Shown in pieces: positions 46,205 to 57,760 of a stretch of 64,000 bases of DNA. The translations under genes and the position numbers were made by a program. The stretch spans positions 1 through 64,000 of the forward strand of contig JALQBC010000029.1 in assembly GCA_023375675.1 (NCBI GenBank), written 5' to 3'. This DNA is from Cytospora piceicola (taxonomy: Eukaryota > Ascomycota > Sordariomycetes > Diaporthales > Cytosporaceae). Below the pieces are notes generated by a model. It was not told the DNA's origin and did no database searches. It saw nothing but the letters and a program-made list of their open reading frames with translations. The first letter of the stretch is position 1. Every line of letters begins with the position of its first letter.

Positions 46205-46576
46205 ATGCGTTCACAATCCTCTACCTTAGCCGCTGTGGCCTTCTTCCTCTCCCCCTTCATGGACCCCGTCGCCGCCAGTACCGTCCCCATTCTTACCTGG
46301 CCCGCTGGACTGGCTGGCTGGGGCCATATCGAAATCAACCGCGCCGCGTTCGCCGACGTAGCCAGCTCCTTGGACATAGGCACGCCTGCGACCAGCTTCC
46401 TCGAGAGGATCCCGGAGACCGTCACGATCGAGCGTGAGAACCCGGCCGGCCCCGGCGAGGCCTGCGCCGACCCCCATGCCTCGACAACGAGAGGCGGTAA
46501 TTTCCGATTTTGGCAGGTTTCGGCTCCCGAGACAGTGTTTCGGAAGTGTATTTTCGAGTTTAAAACCTGTTTTTAG
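46205..46576 (+). pseudogene. signal-peptide protein truncated by the right AT-rich border
   Basis: From the ATG at 46,205 an open frame of 123 codons starts with a secretion signal (MRSQSSTLAAVAFFLSPF … VAAS). The next 75 residues, with LTWPAGLAGWGHIEINRAAF and ERIPETVTIERENPAGPGEACADPHAS, are rich in GC-biased codons and look like real protein. After about 46,492 the codons enter the AT-rich border repeat, and the last 25 residues (for example VFRKCIFEFKTCF) come from that repeat. I interpret this as the N-terminal part of a secreted protein whose remainder was lost or displaced at the boundary. The family is not recognised; a two-exon gene continuing further right is not visible. Confidence 0.5.
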
Positions 46577-46650
46577 AGTATATCTCGAGTCTAAAGCCTG
46601 TTTCTAAAGTGCATTTTCGAGTGTGATATATATATCGTAAGTTGAAACTT
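46540..46650 (+). repeat. 31-bp degenerate tandem repeat at the right island border
   Basis: TCGAGT-TTAAA-CCTGTTT-TA-AGT units begin at 46,554, 46,585 and 46,617, with a period of 31-32 bp. The second unit and the following ATATATATCGTAAGTT match 13,945-14,025 at the left border. Units differ mainly by transitions. Confidence 0.7.
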
Positions 46651-46850
46651 TGTCTTTAGAGTATGTCCTCGACCTTCGAATTACAGTCTTTAAGTCTTAG
46701 TTATAACTATTACTGTTCTATCTCGACCTCGACCTTCGACCTTCGACCCTCGGCCTTCGAGTCCTAATCGTCTGGCTTCTATTACGCCTAAGTGGAATAG
46801 ACTACTGATCATCTGACCGTGGCCGTGTAAGGTGTTTTTAGTGCATCTTA

Positions 46851-46944
46851 CGGTCGGTCCGCTACGGAACACGTAACTGCTTAGGTGGTAACTGCCTAGG
46901 TGATGGCCACGATGCCTTCACGGTCGGTCCGCTACGGAACACGT
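46851..46944. repeat. 24-bp direct repeat, spacing 70 bp
   Basis: The sequence starting CGGTCGGTCCGCTACGGAAC occurs identically at 46,851-46,874 and 46,921-46,944. Between the copies lie GGTGGTAACTGCC variants and a CCTAGGTGATGG site. The neighbourhood is less RIP-mutated than the DNA further right and could be the start of an element (LTR-like), but no second copy is seen in the window. Confidence 0.7.
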
Positions 46945-47008
46945 GACGTATACTAGAGGGACAGCTGCTAGATTGCGATATAGGCGACGTGGGAATTATC
47001 GCCTAAAG

Positions 47009-47020
47009 GTTAGTTATAAA
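47009..47020 (+). promoter_or_regulatory. candidate TATA box of the right-flank element
   Basis: AGTTATAAAAGG lies in a GC-containing patch just upstream of the long relic reading frame of the right flank. It is a good TATA-box match, but expression today is implausible. Confidence 0.3.
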
Positions 47021-47049
47021 AGGCCCCCGGCGTAAAAGGGATAAAAGAG

Positions 47050-50000
47050 AAGGCTATTCGATTAAATACTAAAGGCGATAAAAGCGACAAATTATTATAA
47101 TTATTCGTATAATATCTTAACGCTTAAAATTTATATATCTTAATTTAAATATCCTTACCTTTATTTATTATAAAGTTATTATCGTTATTACCTTATTATT
47201 ATTAAAGCTATTATTTACCTTCGGAACTATTGTTATTATCGTTACCGTCGTTACTTTTTATACCGTTAATATTTATACCGTTACCTTTAGCGCTATTATT
47301 TTTAAAACTATCCTTACCCTTGTTTATAATATCGTTTAATATTACCGCTTATACTAATAACGATATACTACTTAGCTAAAAGGCGGTTAGCTATAATAAT
47401 CGTCGACGTATTATAAGATCTTTTACCTCCGAGGACTAATATTTTAAAGACTTTTTTAAAAAGTAACTATTATTAGAATTCTAGCGTTTTAAAGTCGACC
47501 TTAGATTCGAAACCGGCTGTTATCTAGTAACGACACCTCTAATAATAACACCTGCCTTACCCTTTCCGGACGTCTTACCCTTCCCGGAAGTCTTACCTTA
47601 AAGTAATAGCTATAAAGTTTAACTGTCGCTTCCGGCGAGCTTTTAACCTTTAAGGTATACGTGTACTTTTATATAGGCGATCGAAACGTAGTCGTTAATC
47701 GACTTAAGTATATCGTAGTTTATATAGTAGCCGCTTAATAACTAATATTATAAAAGACTACTTCTCTTTAAGAATAAATAAAAGTATTCGGAATATATAT
47801 ATTCTTTTAAATCAGTAAGAATATTATCGTTACTCGAAAGGATATTTCGAAGCTTTTTAAAAAAGTTTTTAACTTTCCTTATAAGGTTTAACAGCTCGAT
47901 CTTAAATGCTAAATAGCACTTTATAATATACTTCTTCGACCGGTAAAAGATATTCGTCTCGAAGTTATAAAGCTAATAATAATACTTTCGTAGTAACAGG
48001 ATAAAGGTAGGATCTCGGAATTCGTATTCTATAGTATTAAGATATTAATTATAATTACTTAGTTTTTAAAAGCTATATTTATAAGCTTAATATATAAAAG
48101 TTTTTTCTTTCTATTTATCGCTTTAGCCTTTCTTTTATAGACCGTAATCTTATATAGCCTTATAGTTATTTTAGAAATCTTAGAGTACTTACGATAAAGA
48201 AGGTTTTTAAACGGCCTTTTACGTTTAAACGGTAGCCTTATCGATAATATTAATCTTACTTTTAAAATAGAAGTTAAAGTAAAAGATAACCTTTTTATAG
48301 GTTTTCGAGTCTTTATATCTCTGTTAATCCTTCTTATAGTTAGTCTCGATATAATAAACCGAGTATTAAAACGTTTTCGATAGCCTTTAGTTAAGCTTAC
48401 CGCGGTTATTTATATATTATTAATAGAACTTAAAGGCTTAATATATACTAAAATATCTTATTTTACTCGCTTAGTAAAAGCTGTATTTATAAACTATTAT
48501 CGGAAGCGATCGCTCTTTTAAAAGTATATAACTCTAGCGGTATCGATCGAAGTAATATTTTATACCGAATCTCTTCCGCTTCCCGGTATAGTCGATATAG
48601 TTATAATAAAGGTATCTTTAAAAAAACTCGTATACTTAATCGAACACCTTTTTTATATCGAGATAAAAGTTAATATCCCGATAAGCTTTTAAAGCTTTTT
48701 AGTTAAAAAATAACCTTTAGTAATTATTATACCTATACCTTTATTTACTATAAAAGCGGTTAAAGTAGTATTAAAGCTAGCTAGCGTTAAGATTATAAGT
48801 AATATAATTAAGGTACCGGAAAGAGAGTAGCTAGTTTTAACTATTTATAAGTTAGGTGTATAAAGGGTCTGGTATATTAAGGTTAGGAAACGAAGAGTTA
48901 AAGGCTTTTATCTTAAAACGTTCCTTTAAAGCTTATCGCTCTTTACTAAGTTTAAAGTCGAGCTTTTAAAACAGACCTCTTATTAAGATCTGTAATAGAT
49001 AAGTAAACTAGACTAGCTAAAATAAAGGATCCGACTTACTTATAACTTTATTAATAATATTACTATCTTAAGTAACGTTATAAAACTTATTTTAAAAGCT
49101 TTCGACCGGATCGAATAGGTTTAAGTACTTAATAGGTTTAACTACCGGTAATAAAGGATTTTAATACCCCGAAAATATTACCGAGTTCGGAGGTTTTTAC
49201 GTAGTAAGTATATAGCGGAAAAGGCTATACTCGAATAGTATAATTAAAAAGCTTTAACGGTTTATAATCGACTATTAAACTTTAAGTATAAAGTCTAACG
49301 AGTAGCGGTCTTTACTTAGCTGCCGGTTATTAACTTTTTAAACGGCTTAAACGACTTATTATAAGACGTTATAAACAATCTAAAAAAGGAATCGCTTTTA
49401 ATAAATACCTAGTTTAAGCTTATAAAGGTTATAGCGTACTATAGCTTTATTATAATACGTATAGAAAAGTAAAGATACTAATATAGTATATAGAATACTG
49501 ATCGTATAGCTAAAAGAGTATAACTAGCTATAGTAAGAGACGTAGAAGGAATAGATATATATACTGTTAAGAAGTATATAGGTTTTAAATTCCGATTTGC
49601 CGAGGCCGTAGCTTTTAAAAATAGCTAAGTAGCTCTATTAGATCCGGGATACTTCTTAAATTAATACGTTATTAAAAGATCTTACGTTTTCGATTCGGAG
49701 GCTAAAAAGAGGGCTATTATTTCGTCTAGCTTTTACGAGCTTCTCTTTTAAAATCTATATCTTTCTCTTAGTAAAGACGGTCTTAAGAACTATCTTTAAG
49801 TCCTTATTCGTTATATCGGCCTATTACTTTAGCCGAACTTAACGTTTCCGGTTAGTAAGCCTTAGCAGAGATCGAGCTATTATAAAGTTCTTTATAGCGA
49901 CGGTAAGCTATTAAAGAATAAGAAGGCGTTAATTCTAAAACGTTTTAAAATCTTATAAGACCCTTTACTAACAGGCGGTAACTATAAAGTCTAAAATGAA

Positions 50001-50860
50001 TATATCCGGGCCCTTTACCTAATTAAAGAAGCTTATAATAACTATAAGATTAGCCTTTATATAGTAATATAAGGCCTTTTAACGAAGAGCGAATAGTATA
50101 AAAGCCTTTAAGGATACTATAAATAGGGATATAAGGAATAGTATATTCTAGCCGGTTAAAGAGTCGAAAGCTTATAGTTTTAAAAAATCGGTTTTATTAG
50201 CTTTCGATAAAGTAATATTAACCGAGGGGATTTTATAAAAGTTTCGTTAAAAGCTATTTATAACGTTTTTAATATATTCGTTATATTATATTTAAGAAAG
50301 GCCGGGTATAAATACTTCGTCTTTTCGAAAATAAAATAAAAATATATAGCCCTTTAATCTAAACGTAAGAATATCCTTAAAAGCGACTAAGAACACTTCG
50401 TCGCTAGCCTTCTAATTAGAGACTGTTTTAACAATAATTATATATCTATTTTTAATAACGTAAGGCTAGAATAAACCCTCGGGTATTGTATAAAACTAGT
50501 CGGCTAGTTAGTCGGCTAGTTAGTTCTCTCTTTAAGGGGTTAGCTTTAGCTAGGATTATTAGTATTAATCTGTCGAGATAAAGAACAAGATGTTTTTTAA
50601 CTTACTGTCGATAGCTTAGTCGATAGCTTAGTCGATAGCTTAGTCGATAACTAGCTAAGTATTATATGGGGTTAGTCGGCTATTAAGTGGTCTTCTCGAG
50701 AGGTTAGCTACGAAGTAAATAGAATTAGTATCGAGACGAAGTAAGTGTTCGATAAAGGTTATAAGTTATCGTAGATAATATACTAGATAATATATAGCCG
50801 AACGTTTAGTTAATTATTAATATCTGCTAACACGTCGGCTTCGGAGCTAGCTTAAAAGGT
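47050..50860 (+). pseudogene. RIP-decayed relic of a long unidentified ORF
   Basis: From about 47,883 to at least 50,655 one plus-strand frame (codons starting at positions divisible by 3) gives protein-like sequence interrupted only by TAA and TAG, with no frameshift. A preceding part (47,400-47,880) reads better in another frame, so an indel or intron may lie near 47,870. Readable islands include ALLDPGYFLN and SDGKLLKNKKALILKRFKIL. A four-residue VDSL repeat lies at 50,607-50,654. Stops fall where CAA, CAG or TGG codons would be expected, consistent with RIP of a once intact gene of more than 900 codons. No catalytic signature of reverse transcriptase, integrase or DDE transposase is visible, so the family is unknown; a transposon protein is the simplest guess. 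Confidence 0.45.
50607..50654 (+). repeat. 12-bp tandem repeat, four copies
   Basis: GTCGATAGCTTA is repeated three times and followed by a variant ending AACTAG. In the relic frame it encodes VDSL units. Confidence 0.85.
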
Positions 50861-51149
50861 AGTCTGTCGTATTTACTTATAATAATAGTAGTTTAAGGTC
50901 GGAATGTCTAATAAGAGTTTAAATATCTAATACTATTAAGATAATATATACGTAGTATACGTTATAAGAAGTATAAAGAAGTAAGTAAGGTTATAAAAGA
51001 TTAAATAAAAGAGGTAAGGTTACGAAAAGTATAAAGTATAAAAGAGGTAATTATATAAGGTATAAAGTTTAAGTATATAAAACGCCTGTTTAAAAAAGCC
51101 TTTACTAAAAGATAATAGGTACCGGAATAAAGCTAAGTTACCGAAATAC

Positions 51150-51577
51150 GTTTAGAAACTACGATTAGCCTTTTTAGTACGTGATTCGTACGTAATTCGA
51201 AACAGCCTGCTAGCTATATAGTAGTTCTCTTAAATAAATAAAAAGCTTAAGACTTATAATATAAAACAGTATAAGGTAATAAGACGGCGTTTAAAAACTA
51301 CGATTAGCCTTTTTAATACGTAATTCGTACGTAATTCGAAACAGCCTGCTAGCTATATAGTAGTTCTCTTAAACAGATAAAGAGCTTAAGACTTATAATA
51401 TAAAACAGTATAAGGTAATAAGACGGCGTTTAAAAACTACGATTAGCTTTTTTAGTATGTAATTCGTACGTAATTCGAAACAGCCTGCTAGCTATATAGT
51501 AGTTCTCTTAGACGGATAAAGAGCTTAAAACTTATAATATAAAACAGTATAAGGTAATAAGACGACGTTTAAAAAGC
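51150..51577. repeat. 139-bp tandem repeat, three copies
   Basis: ACGATTAGC followed by a CGTACGTAATTCG palindromic core and CAGCCTGCTAGC recurs at 51,161, 51,300 and 51,439, an exact period of 139 bp. The copies differ by a handful of substitutions, mostly transitions. The array joins two relic coding stretches. No gene inside. Confidence 0.92.
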
Positions 51578-53680
51578 CGTACTTAATAAAGGTGCTTAAG
51601 AAAGCTATCTAGCAGTCTGTTATTACTACGTATCGAAATAAACGGTCTATAGTCGATAATCGAGGTTTTCTATCTTTAAGCCTATTACCTTCGATAAACG
51701 CGACTATAACCTTTAAAGACTAAAAGCCGACTTTATCGAGATTTATTCTCGTATAAAAGACGGTTAAAAGGATAATACTGTCGACTAAATATAACCTTCG
51801 CCGTTTTATTAATTAGCGAAGGATCTTAAATAAAGCCGACTATAGCCGTTTAATAGTCCTTTTAGCGCTATAAGAATTTATACTGCTATAAAATAACCTT
51901 TTTACAGAAAAGCTATTACCTTTTATAAACCTGTTAATTAAAGAGATTAAAGACCGTACTTTAAAGCTAAAATACTAGACGAAAAAGGGTACCGTTTCGG
52001 GTTATATTATAGTTTATACCCTTTCTCTTATATCTGTTTAAAGTTATACTAATATCTTACTAATCCGAGCTTTAAAAATAAGACCGGCTTAACGTAATAT
52101 AACGTATATAGCCTCTTTTTAATAAGCCGAAAAGACTATTCGATATAACGGTTTCGGAGCTACGCTAGCAGATTATCGAACAGCGTATTCCTTTAAATAA
52201 AGGCTAAGAGACGTAATAACGTAAACCGCTTCTTACTAATTTACTAATCGCTAATACTTTAATTTATAAAAACTTATAATATAACGTAAATATATATTGT
52301 ATACTACTACTTAAGGTTTTTAATATTATCGTTATAAACTACTAAAGTATATATACGTATATAAAACGTAGAAAAATACGGTCGGTATCCGATATATTAC
52401 AGGAAAAGCTTATTAGGTTAATCGTATAAGATTTAAAAGTAAAGTCTTCTCTTTTAATAATTACAGATAAACCTATCTATAAACTAATATATAAGACGAT
52501 TTCTTAATATAATAAACCCGACCGGCTACTAATAAACGATATAATAGTTATCCCGCCGAAGTATAAACTTCTATAGAAAGGGAATTAACTATAAAGATAA
52601 AGCTACGCTTTTATAGTTATTCCGTTAAAGCGGAAGCTCTTTTTAGATAAAAGCTTTTCCGATAAAGTAAGAATATACGTTAACTTATATAAAAGCTAGC
52701 CCCGAGCCGCCTTAATAGCTATTCCGCCTAAATAAACGCTACCTTAAGAAAAAGACATTATATAGCTATAACAAAAGTTAAAACAGTTTATTTTTAAATA
52801 GCTAACGTAGCTAAGAATTATTAATATACCTGCTATATCTTTCGTCCCGGACTAAAAGTTATTAGCCGACGATACCTTTATAGATCTCCTTTGCGTTAAA
52901 AAACGTATATTTCCCGTATACTAAAAGACTAGTATCGAGCCTTCGTAGCTTAAAGTAAAGCCGAGAGAAGGTATCTTTTTTTAAATACCGAGCTAGCTTT
53001 AGAAAGAGCTCGACTAAAAGGGTATTTCGTACTTTATCGACGAGAAGAAAAGTAAAGAGAAAGCGAGGTTAGTTATACGACTTTTATTAAGCGACGAAGG
53101 TATTTCTTTTAGTATATTAATATATAATAAGGTCTTACCTATCTTAAAGAGCACTTTTAAATAAAGGTACCCGGATATATTAGTATAAGCGTAGCGGAAG
53201 GGGATCTTATATATTAGTCTCCCTTATAATAATAGGAAGCCTTTTACTAAATATATTATTTAGAACATTTTATAAAAGATAGAGAAATCGAATATAGGTA
53301 TAGGTGTAAGACCGACTAGAAAATAATAAAGATAATCGGAAAGCGGAAAGTAAATAAGATTTAACTTACTTTTATTTAGTAAACTCGTAAACTAGTATTA
53401 CGTTACTTATACTTTAATTCGAATAGGTAAATACTAATATTAAGAATAAATATCTGCCTTTATAATTAAGTCGGTCTAACTTAATTATAAAAATAAAGTT
53501 AAAGCCTAAATAGAGTTAAAACAGTAAGGCTAAATATATCCTTTTAATATACAGCTAGTAGTACGTATACCGCTTTCTTTAAGCGAGCGTTAGGTTATAA
53601 AGCTATTACTATCTTTATTATACTATACTATATCCTTCTTTTACTACGCCGTACCGGATATTATAACGATCGGTCGAAGG
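51578..53680 (+). other. RIP-decayed, possibly once coding DNA
   Basis: Plus-strand frames here give protein-like stretches broken by TAA/TAG (for example around 51,640-52,280 and 52,840-53,120). I could not assign a family. It may continue the relic at 47.9-50.9 kb or be a second element. No living gene. Confidence 0.35.
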
Positions 53681-53825
53681 TATTATAGTTAAAGGTATTA
53701 CGGTTAAAGGTATCGCGGTCGGGGCTGTCGAGGCGTAAGGGGTTAATTAGAGAACGGCAGATAAAGAGGTTATATAAGTTTATTGTTTAAGGTTAGAAAT
53801 TATTATATAATCAGTTAGATAAACA

Positions 53826-53955
53826 TCGCGGTTAAAGAGATCGCGGTTAAAGAGATTACGGTTAAAGAGATCGCGGTTAAGGAGATTGCAGTTAAAAGGA
53901 TTACGGTTAAAGATATCGCGGTTAAAGATATCGTAGTTAAGGATATCGCTATCGA
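53826..53955 (+). repeat. 15-bp tandem repeat, about eight copies
   Basis: TCGCGGTTAAAGAGA-type units start at 53,826 and every 15 bases afterwards to about 53,955; related units occur at about 53,690-53,725. As a multiple of three it keeps frame and would encode IAVKE pentapeptides on the plus strand. Variation is mainly C/T and G/A. Confidence 0.9.
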
Positions 53956-56900
53956 AGGCTGTTAAAGCTCGAAATATTAGTTAGGAAATAATAAAGCGAG
54001 GGTTATTATTTTAAGTTTTATCGGGTTTCTATACTTCTTAACTACCGTAATAATCCTTAAAGAGTTAAGAAGGTATACTTAAATTATAGTACTTAATTTA
54101 TTCCGACTTCTAAACTAATATTCTATAATATACTAACTACGCTCTTTATAATATTTTGTATTTTATATATTTTAGCCTTTACCTTTAAGACTGCCTTATC
54201 TGTAACCTTTATTTTATAGTTTACCTAAAAACTTTATAGTTCGGCTTTTATTAAGGCTTTCGAAATCGAATTAATAACCTTTACTAAGTAGCGCTTTTAT
54301 TTTTTTATTTATATACTATAAGCCTTAATAAACTACTCGTTCTGTTCGAGGATATAGGCCCTCTTATTTAACTATTTATTTTTAACTTCGACGTAACGTT
54401 CTTTTTCGGAAAGCCGACGTTTTTAGTTAAAGATATAACGCTCTCTTTCGGCTAAGTAATAGCCGAGATCTTAAAGCCGCCTCTCTTTATCTATAAGGTA
54501 AAAAGAAAAATTTTAAAAACGCGTTGCTTTTTTATCGATATCGGATAGCGTAATACCGTACTTTATAAAGTTAAACTTAAGGTAGCTGTTTTAGATAATC
54601 CGGATAAAGTAGATAAAAATACTAAAAGTATTGTTTAGGTTTTTATATAAGTACTTACGAAAAGCTTAAGCCTTACCGGTCGTATTATCTATAGCGGCCT
54701 TCGGTCGGCTTAATATTAATATCTAAAGTAGTTAGATCTGCTAATTAAGGCTCTATATATAAGTTCTATATTAGATATAAGTACGGAAGAGGCTATATAA
54801 GCTCGATAAATTAAAATTAGGTACTTATATACTCGTAAAGGTATATTAGGCTTAGTTGAACTAAATATTAAATATCCCGGGTTTACTTATTATCTTACCT
54901 TAATAACTTTAAAATTAAATTATAATACCGAGATAGTAACTACTAACGATGTTTAACGTTTACTTATCTTACCTTAACCCTATATAATATATTATTATAT
55001 AGACTCCCGGAGGGCTTAATAGCCTTATATATATACGGCGTTTATAAAATCGATTATAAGGAATACTATAGCTATAAGAGATTACTACTATAGTTATTAT
55101 AACTAACTAAATTAAAAGCACCTCTTTTAGCAGATCTAGAGCAGAGGCTAGTAGTAGTTTAACTAAATATAGTAAACGTAACTTAAATTATATATAGTAT
55201 ATAGGTAATTTAAGCCTCTTTCGGCAAGTCTAAAGCAGAGTTCTTAGTTATACGTTAGCCCGATATAGTAAACGTCGATTAACTATAGCTTTTTTTTATA
55301 GATCCGGAATAAAGGTAAGTAATAATTTAACTCGATATAGTAAGCGTAACTTATATAAAACGGTAGGTAATTTAAGCCTTTCCTGGTAAATCCGGGGCAG
55401 AGTTCTTAGTTATAAGTTAGCCCGATACGGTAAACGTTATTTATATACAGCCTTTCCCTGTAAATCCGAGACGAAGGCTAGTAATAGCTTAACTCGATAT
55501 AGTAAGCGCTATCTAGCTACTCTTAATATAAGCTAACCTTTACTACTTAATTAGAGGTACTATTTCTAGTTTTAAGTTCCTATCCGTTAAGATAATTTAT
55601 CGGATCGGTTTAAGAAGATACTAGAAATATAGTATATACCGTTTATTTCTTAACAGCTTACTTTTAAGCAATATATACTAATTTATCGGTTTTTATTATA
55701 AAGAGGTCGCTTATAGTAGTATAGTTAGTTAACACTAAGGAAGCTACCTGCTTAATAGGTATCGAAACTTACTTTAGTTAGGTCGAAAATAATAGCTACT
55801 CTTATTTTAAGCCAGAAACTAATAAAACTAAAACCGTTATTATTATAGTCGGCGTATTATCTATCGGTTATATTAATAATAACCTTACTATCGTTATTTA
55901 ACCGAAGGACTATATACTAGCCGTAAAAGGTATAGTAACTATTTAGTATAACGATAATACGTTAAAGATACGAGGTTATTAAGTAATAAGACCCTTTACG
56001 TTTTTAAAAACCGCGCTCTTTTTAAACACGGTCAGCTATATCCTTTTTAATATAATCTAATCATCTCGTATACTATTAAAACTTATAGTATAGTTAAATC
56101 CTAACGTCTTCGAGATATTATTATATTTCGACCTATTAAAAGCGTAATATATATACTTAAAACCGTATCTATCTATACTAATAAACGTTAAAAAATATAG
56201 TACTTTAAACTTTAAATAAATTATTTTACTTTTATTTTATTTCCTTACTAGTTTTAGTTATAATTCTAAAGTCGGACCTTACTATTACCGGGACTTAATT
56301 TATACCTTACCGTACTTTATTCTTAACTATATATTCTTATCTTTTTACCTTTAGTCGTAGATTAAATATACGCTATTCGAAAACCTAACTATATAAGACC
56401 GGAAGCTTAGCTTAAATTATAGCTATTAAAAGTCGTCTGTTAACCTAAGTTAGTTACTTTTAACTATAATTTACCGTCTTTTATATTAACCTTCCTTTCG
56501 ATACTTACCTTTTAATATATTCTCTTTATAAAGCTATATCGAACTTTTAGCTAAGGCTTACGTTAACTACTAAAACACTCCCGACCTCGCGTTATACTAT
56601 AAAAAGCGTATACTCTCGAAGCCCGACGCCGACTTAAAAAAATAAACTAAAAAAGAGCTGCTACTATACGCCGCTATATATAATATAGGTATACCGTAAG
56701 AGCTTTTCTAGTCGGTATACGAAAAGATAAAAAAGGCTTTAAACTTAAACTTTAAGCCTATATAGACGCTTATAAGGGATAAGTATAGCCTACAGGTAAA
56801 TATAAAGGCTATAAAGGTACAGATTCTCGAAAGTATTATCTGTAAGGTTACTAAACGATTATAGCCGGCAGCCCTTCTTACGGTAACGTCCGCCTTAACG

Positions 56901-57760
56901 CTACCCGCTTAGGCCTTTAAGAAAGACTATTCCTTTTTCAGCATCTTCTCTTCCCTACAGTAAAGGCCCGGCAATATATTCGATATTACTAACCTTAATT
57001 TTACCCGCCGGGTAATAATTATACTCGATATATTCTTAACCGCCTTAAAAATATTAGCCTCGAAGCTTATTAGCGGCTAAAGCTTCTCGCCGATACCGGG
57101 TAAGCTTTATAAACTATTAACTCCTTCCCCGGGGCGGCCGATATACTAAGGGTATATAGGCGTAGATATATCTTAACGGGTCTCGGATATAGTAGACGTA
57201 CCCTCCGTTAACTTTACTTCGGACCTTAGCCGCAGCCGTTCTGTCCTTATTATCTTAAGCTAAAGGGCGGCTATACGAAAGAGCTTTATATAGCTTTAAA
57301 GACCCTGCAGGCGTAATAAAAACCTTAAAACCTTAATATCCTTAGTTTAAAAAAACCCGTTATAGGCCTAAAACTTACTACTCGACTTTATCGAAGTTAT
57401 CGATATTAAGTACTTCGATATTACCGTTATCTTAATAAGCGGAGGGAATAGCTAGAATAAGGCTATATAAGTCTTCTTTTAAAGTATAACAGATATTAAT
57501 AAGCAGGCCTTTATAATAAAGATATATACTATAAACGTTTAGCAGACCGCGTTAGATTAAGTTAACGTCCTTTCGAATATTATTAAGAATATAGATCGGG
57601 TAAGTAAAACGATAAACCAGGTAGTTAATAAGATAAGACGTCTTAGTATAATAATCCTTAGCGATAACGGTAAGGAATCCGATAGCGCTAATTATAATAA
57701 ACCCGCTAAACGTAAGGCCTATTATAGCGATACGATAAAAACGTAATATTAAACTAATAG
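53956..57760. other. RIP-decayed AT-rich DNA with relic coding traces
   Basis: No intact gene. A plus-strand protein-like frame is readable near its end (57,550-57,757), with NIDRVSKTINQVVNKI and LSDNGKESDSANYNKP as readable pieces ending in stop codons. The rest contains a degenerate repeat (55,133-55,520). Family unknown. Confidence 0.35.
55133..55520. repeat. degenerate tandem repeat, alternating about 72- and 90-bp units
   Basis: Five copies of a unit containing AGTTAGCCCGATA-like and CGATATAGTAA-ACG-like blocks follow each other; CGATATAGTAA-type anchors lie near 55,165, 55,261, 55,333, 55,422 and 55,493. TAAATCCG-GGCAGAG blocks precede them. The alternating spacing suggests a composite unit of about 165 bp. 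Confidence 0.7.

Noticed and set aside
13076..46500. tRNA or rRNA genes
   Set aside because: Scanning for TTCGA-type T-arms and acceptor pairing gave no cloverleaf; candidates such as 24,190-24,215 are simple GGTTCGA repeats.
53826..53955. Tandem 15-mers as CRISPR array
   Set aside because: No spacers of unique sequence, eukaryotic context, repeats directly abutting.
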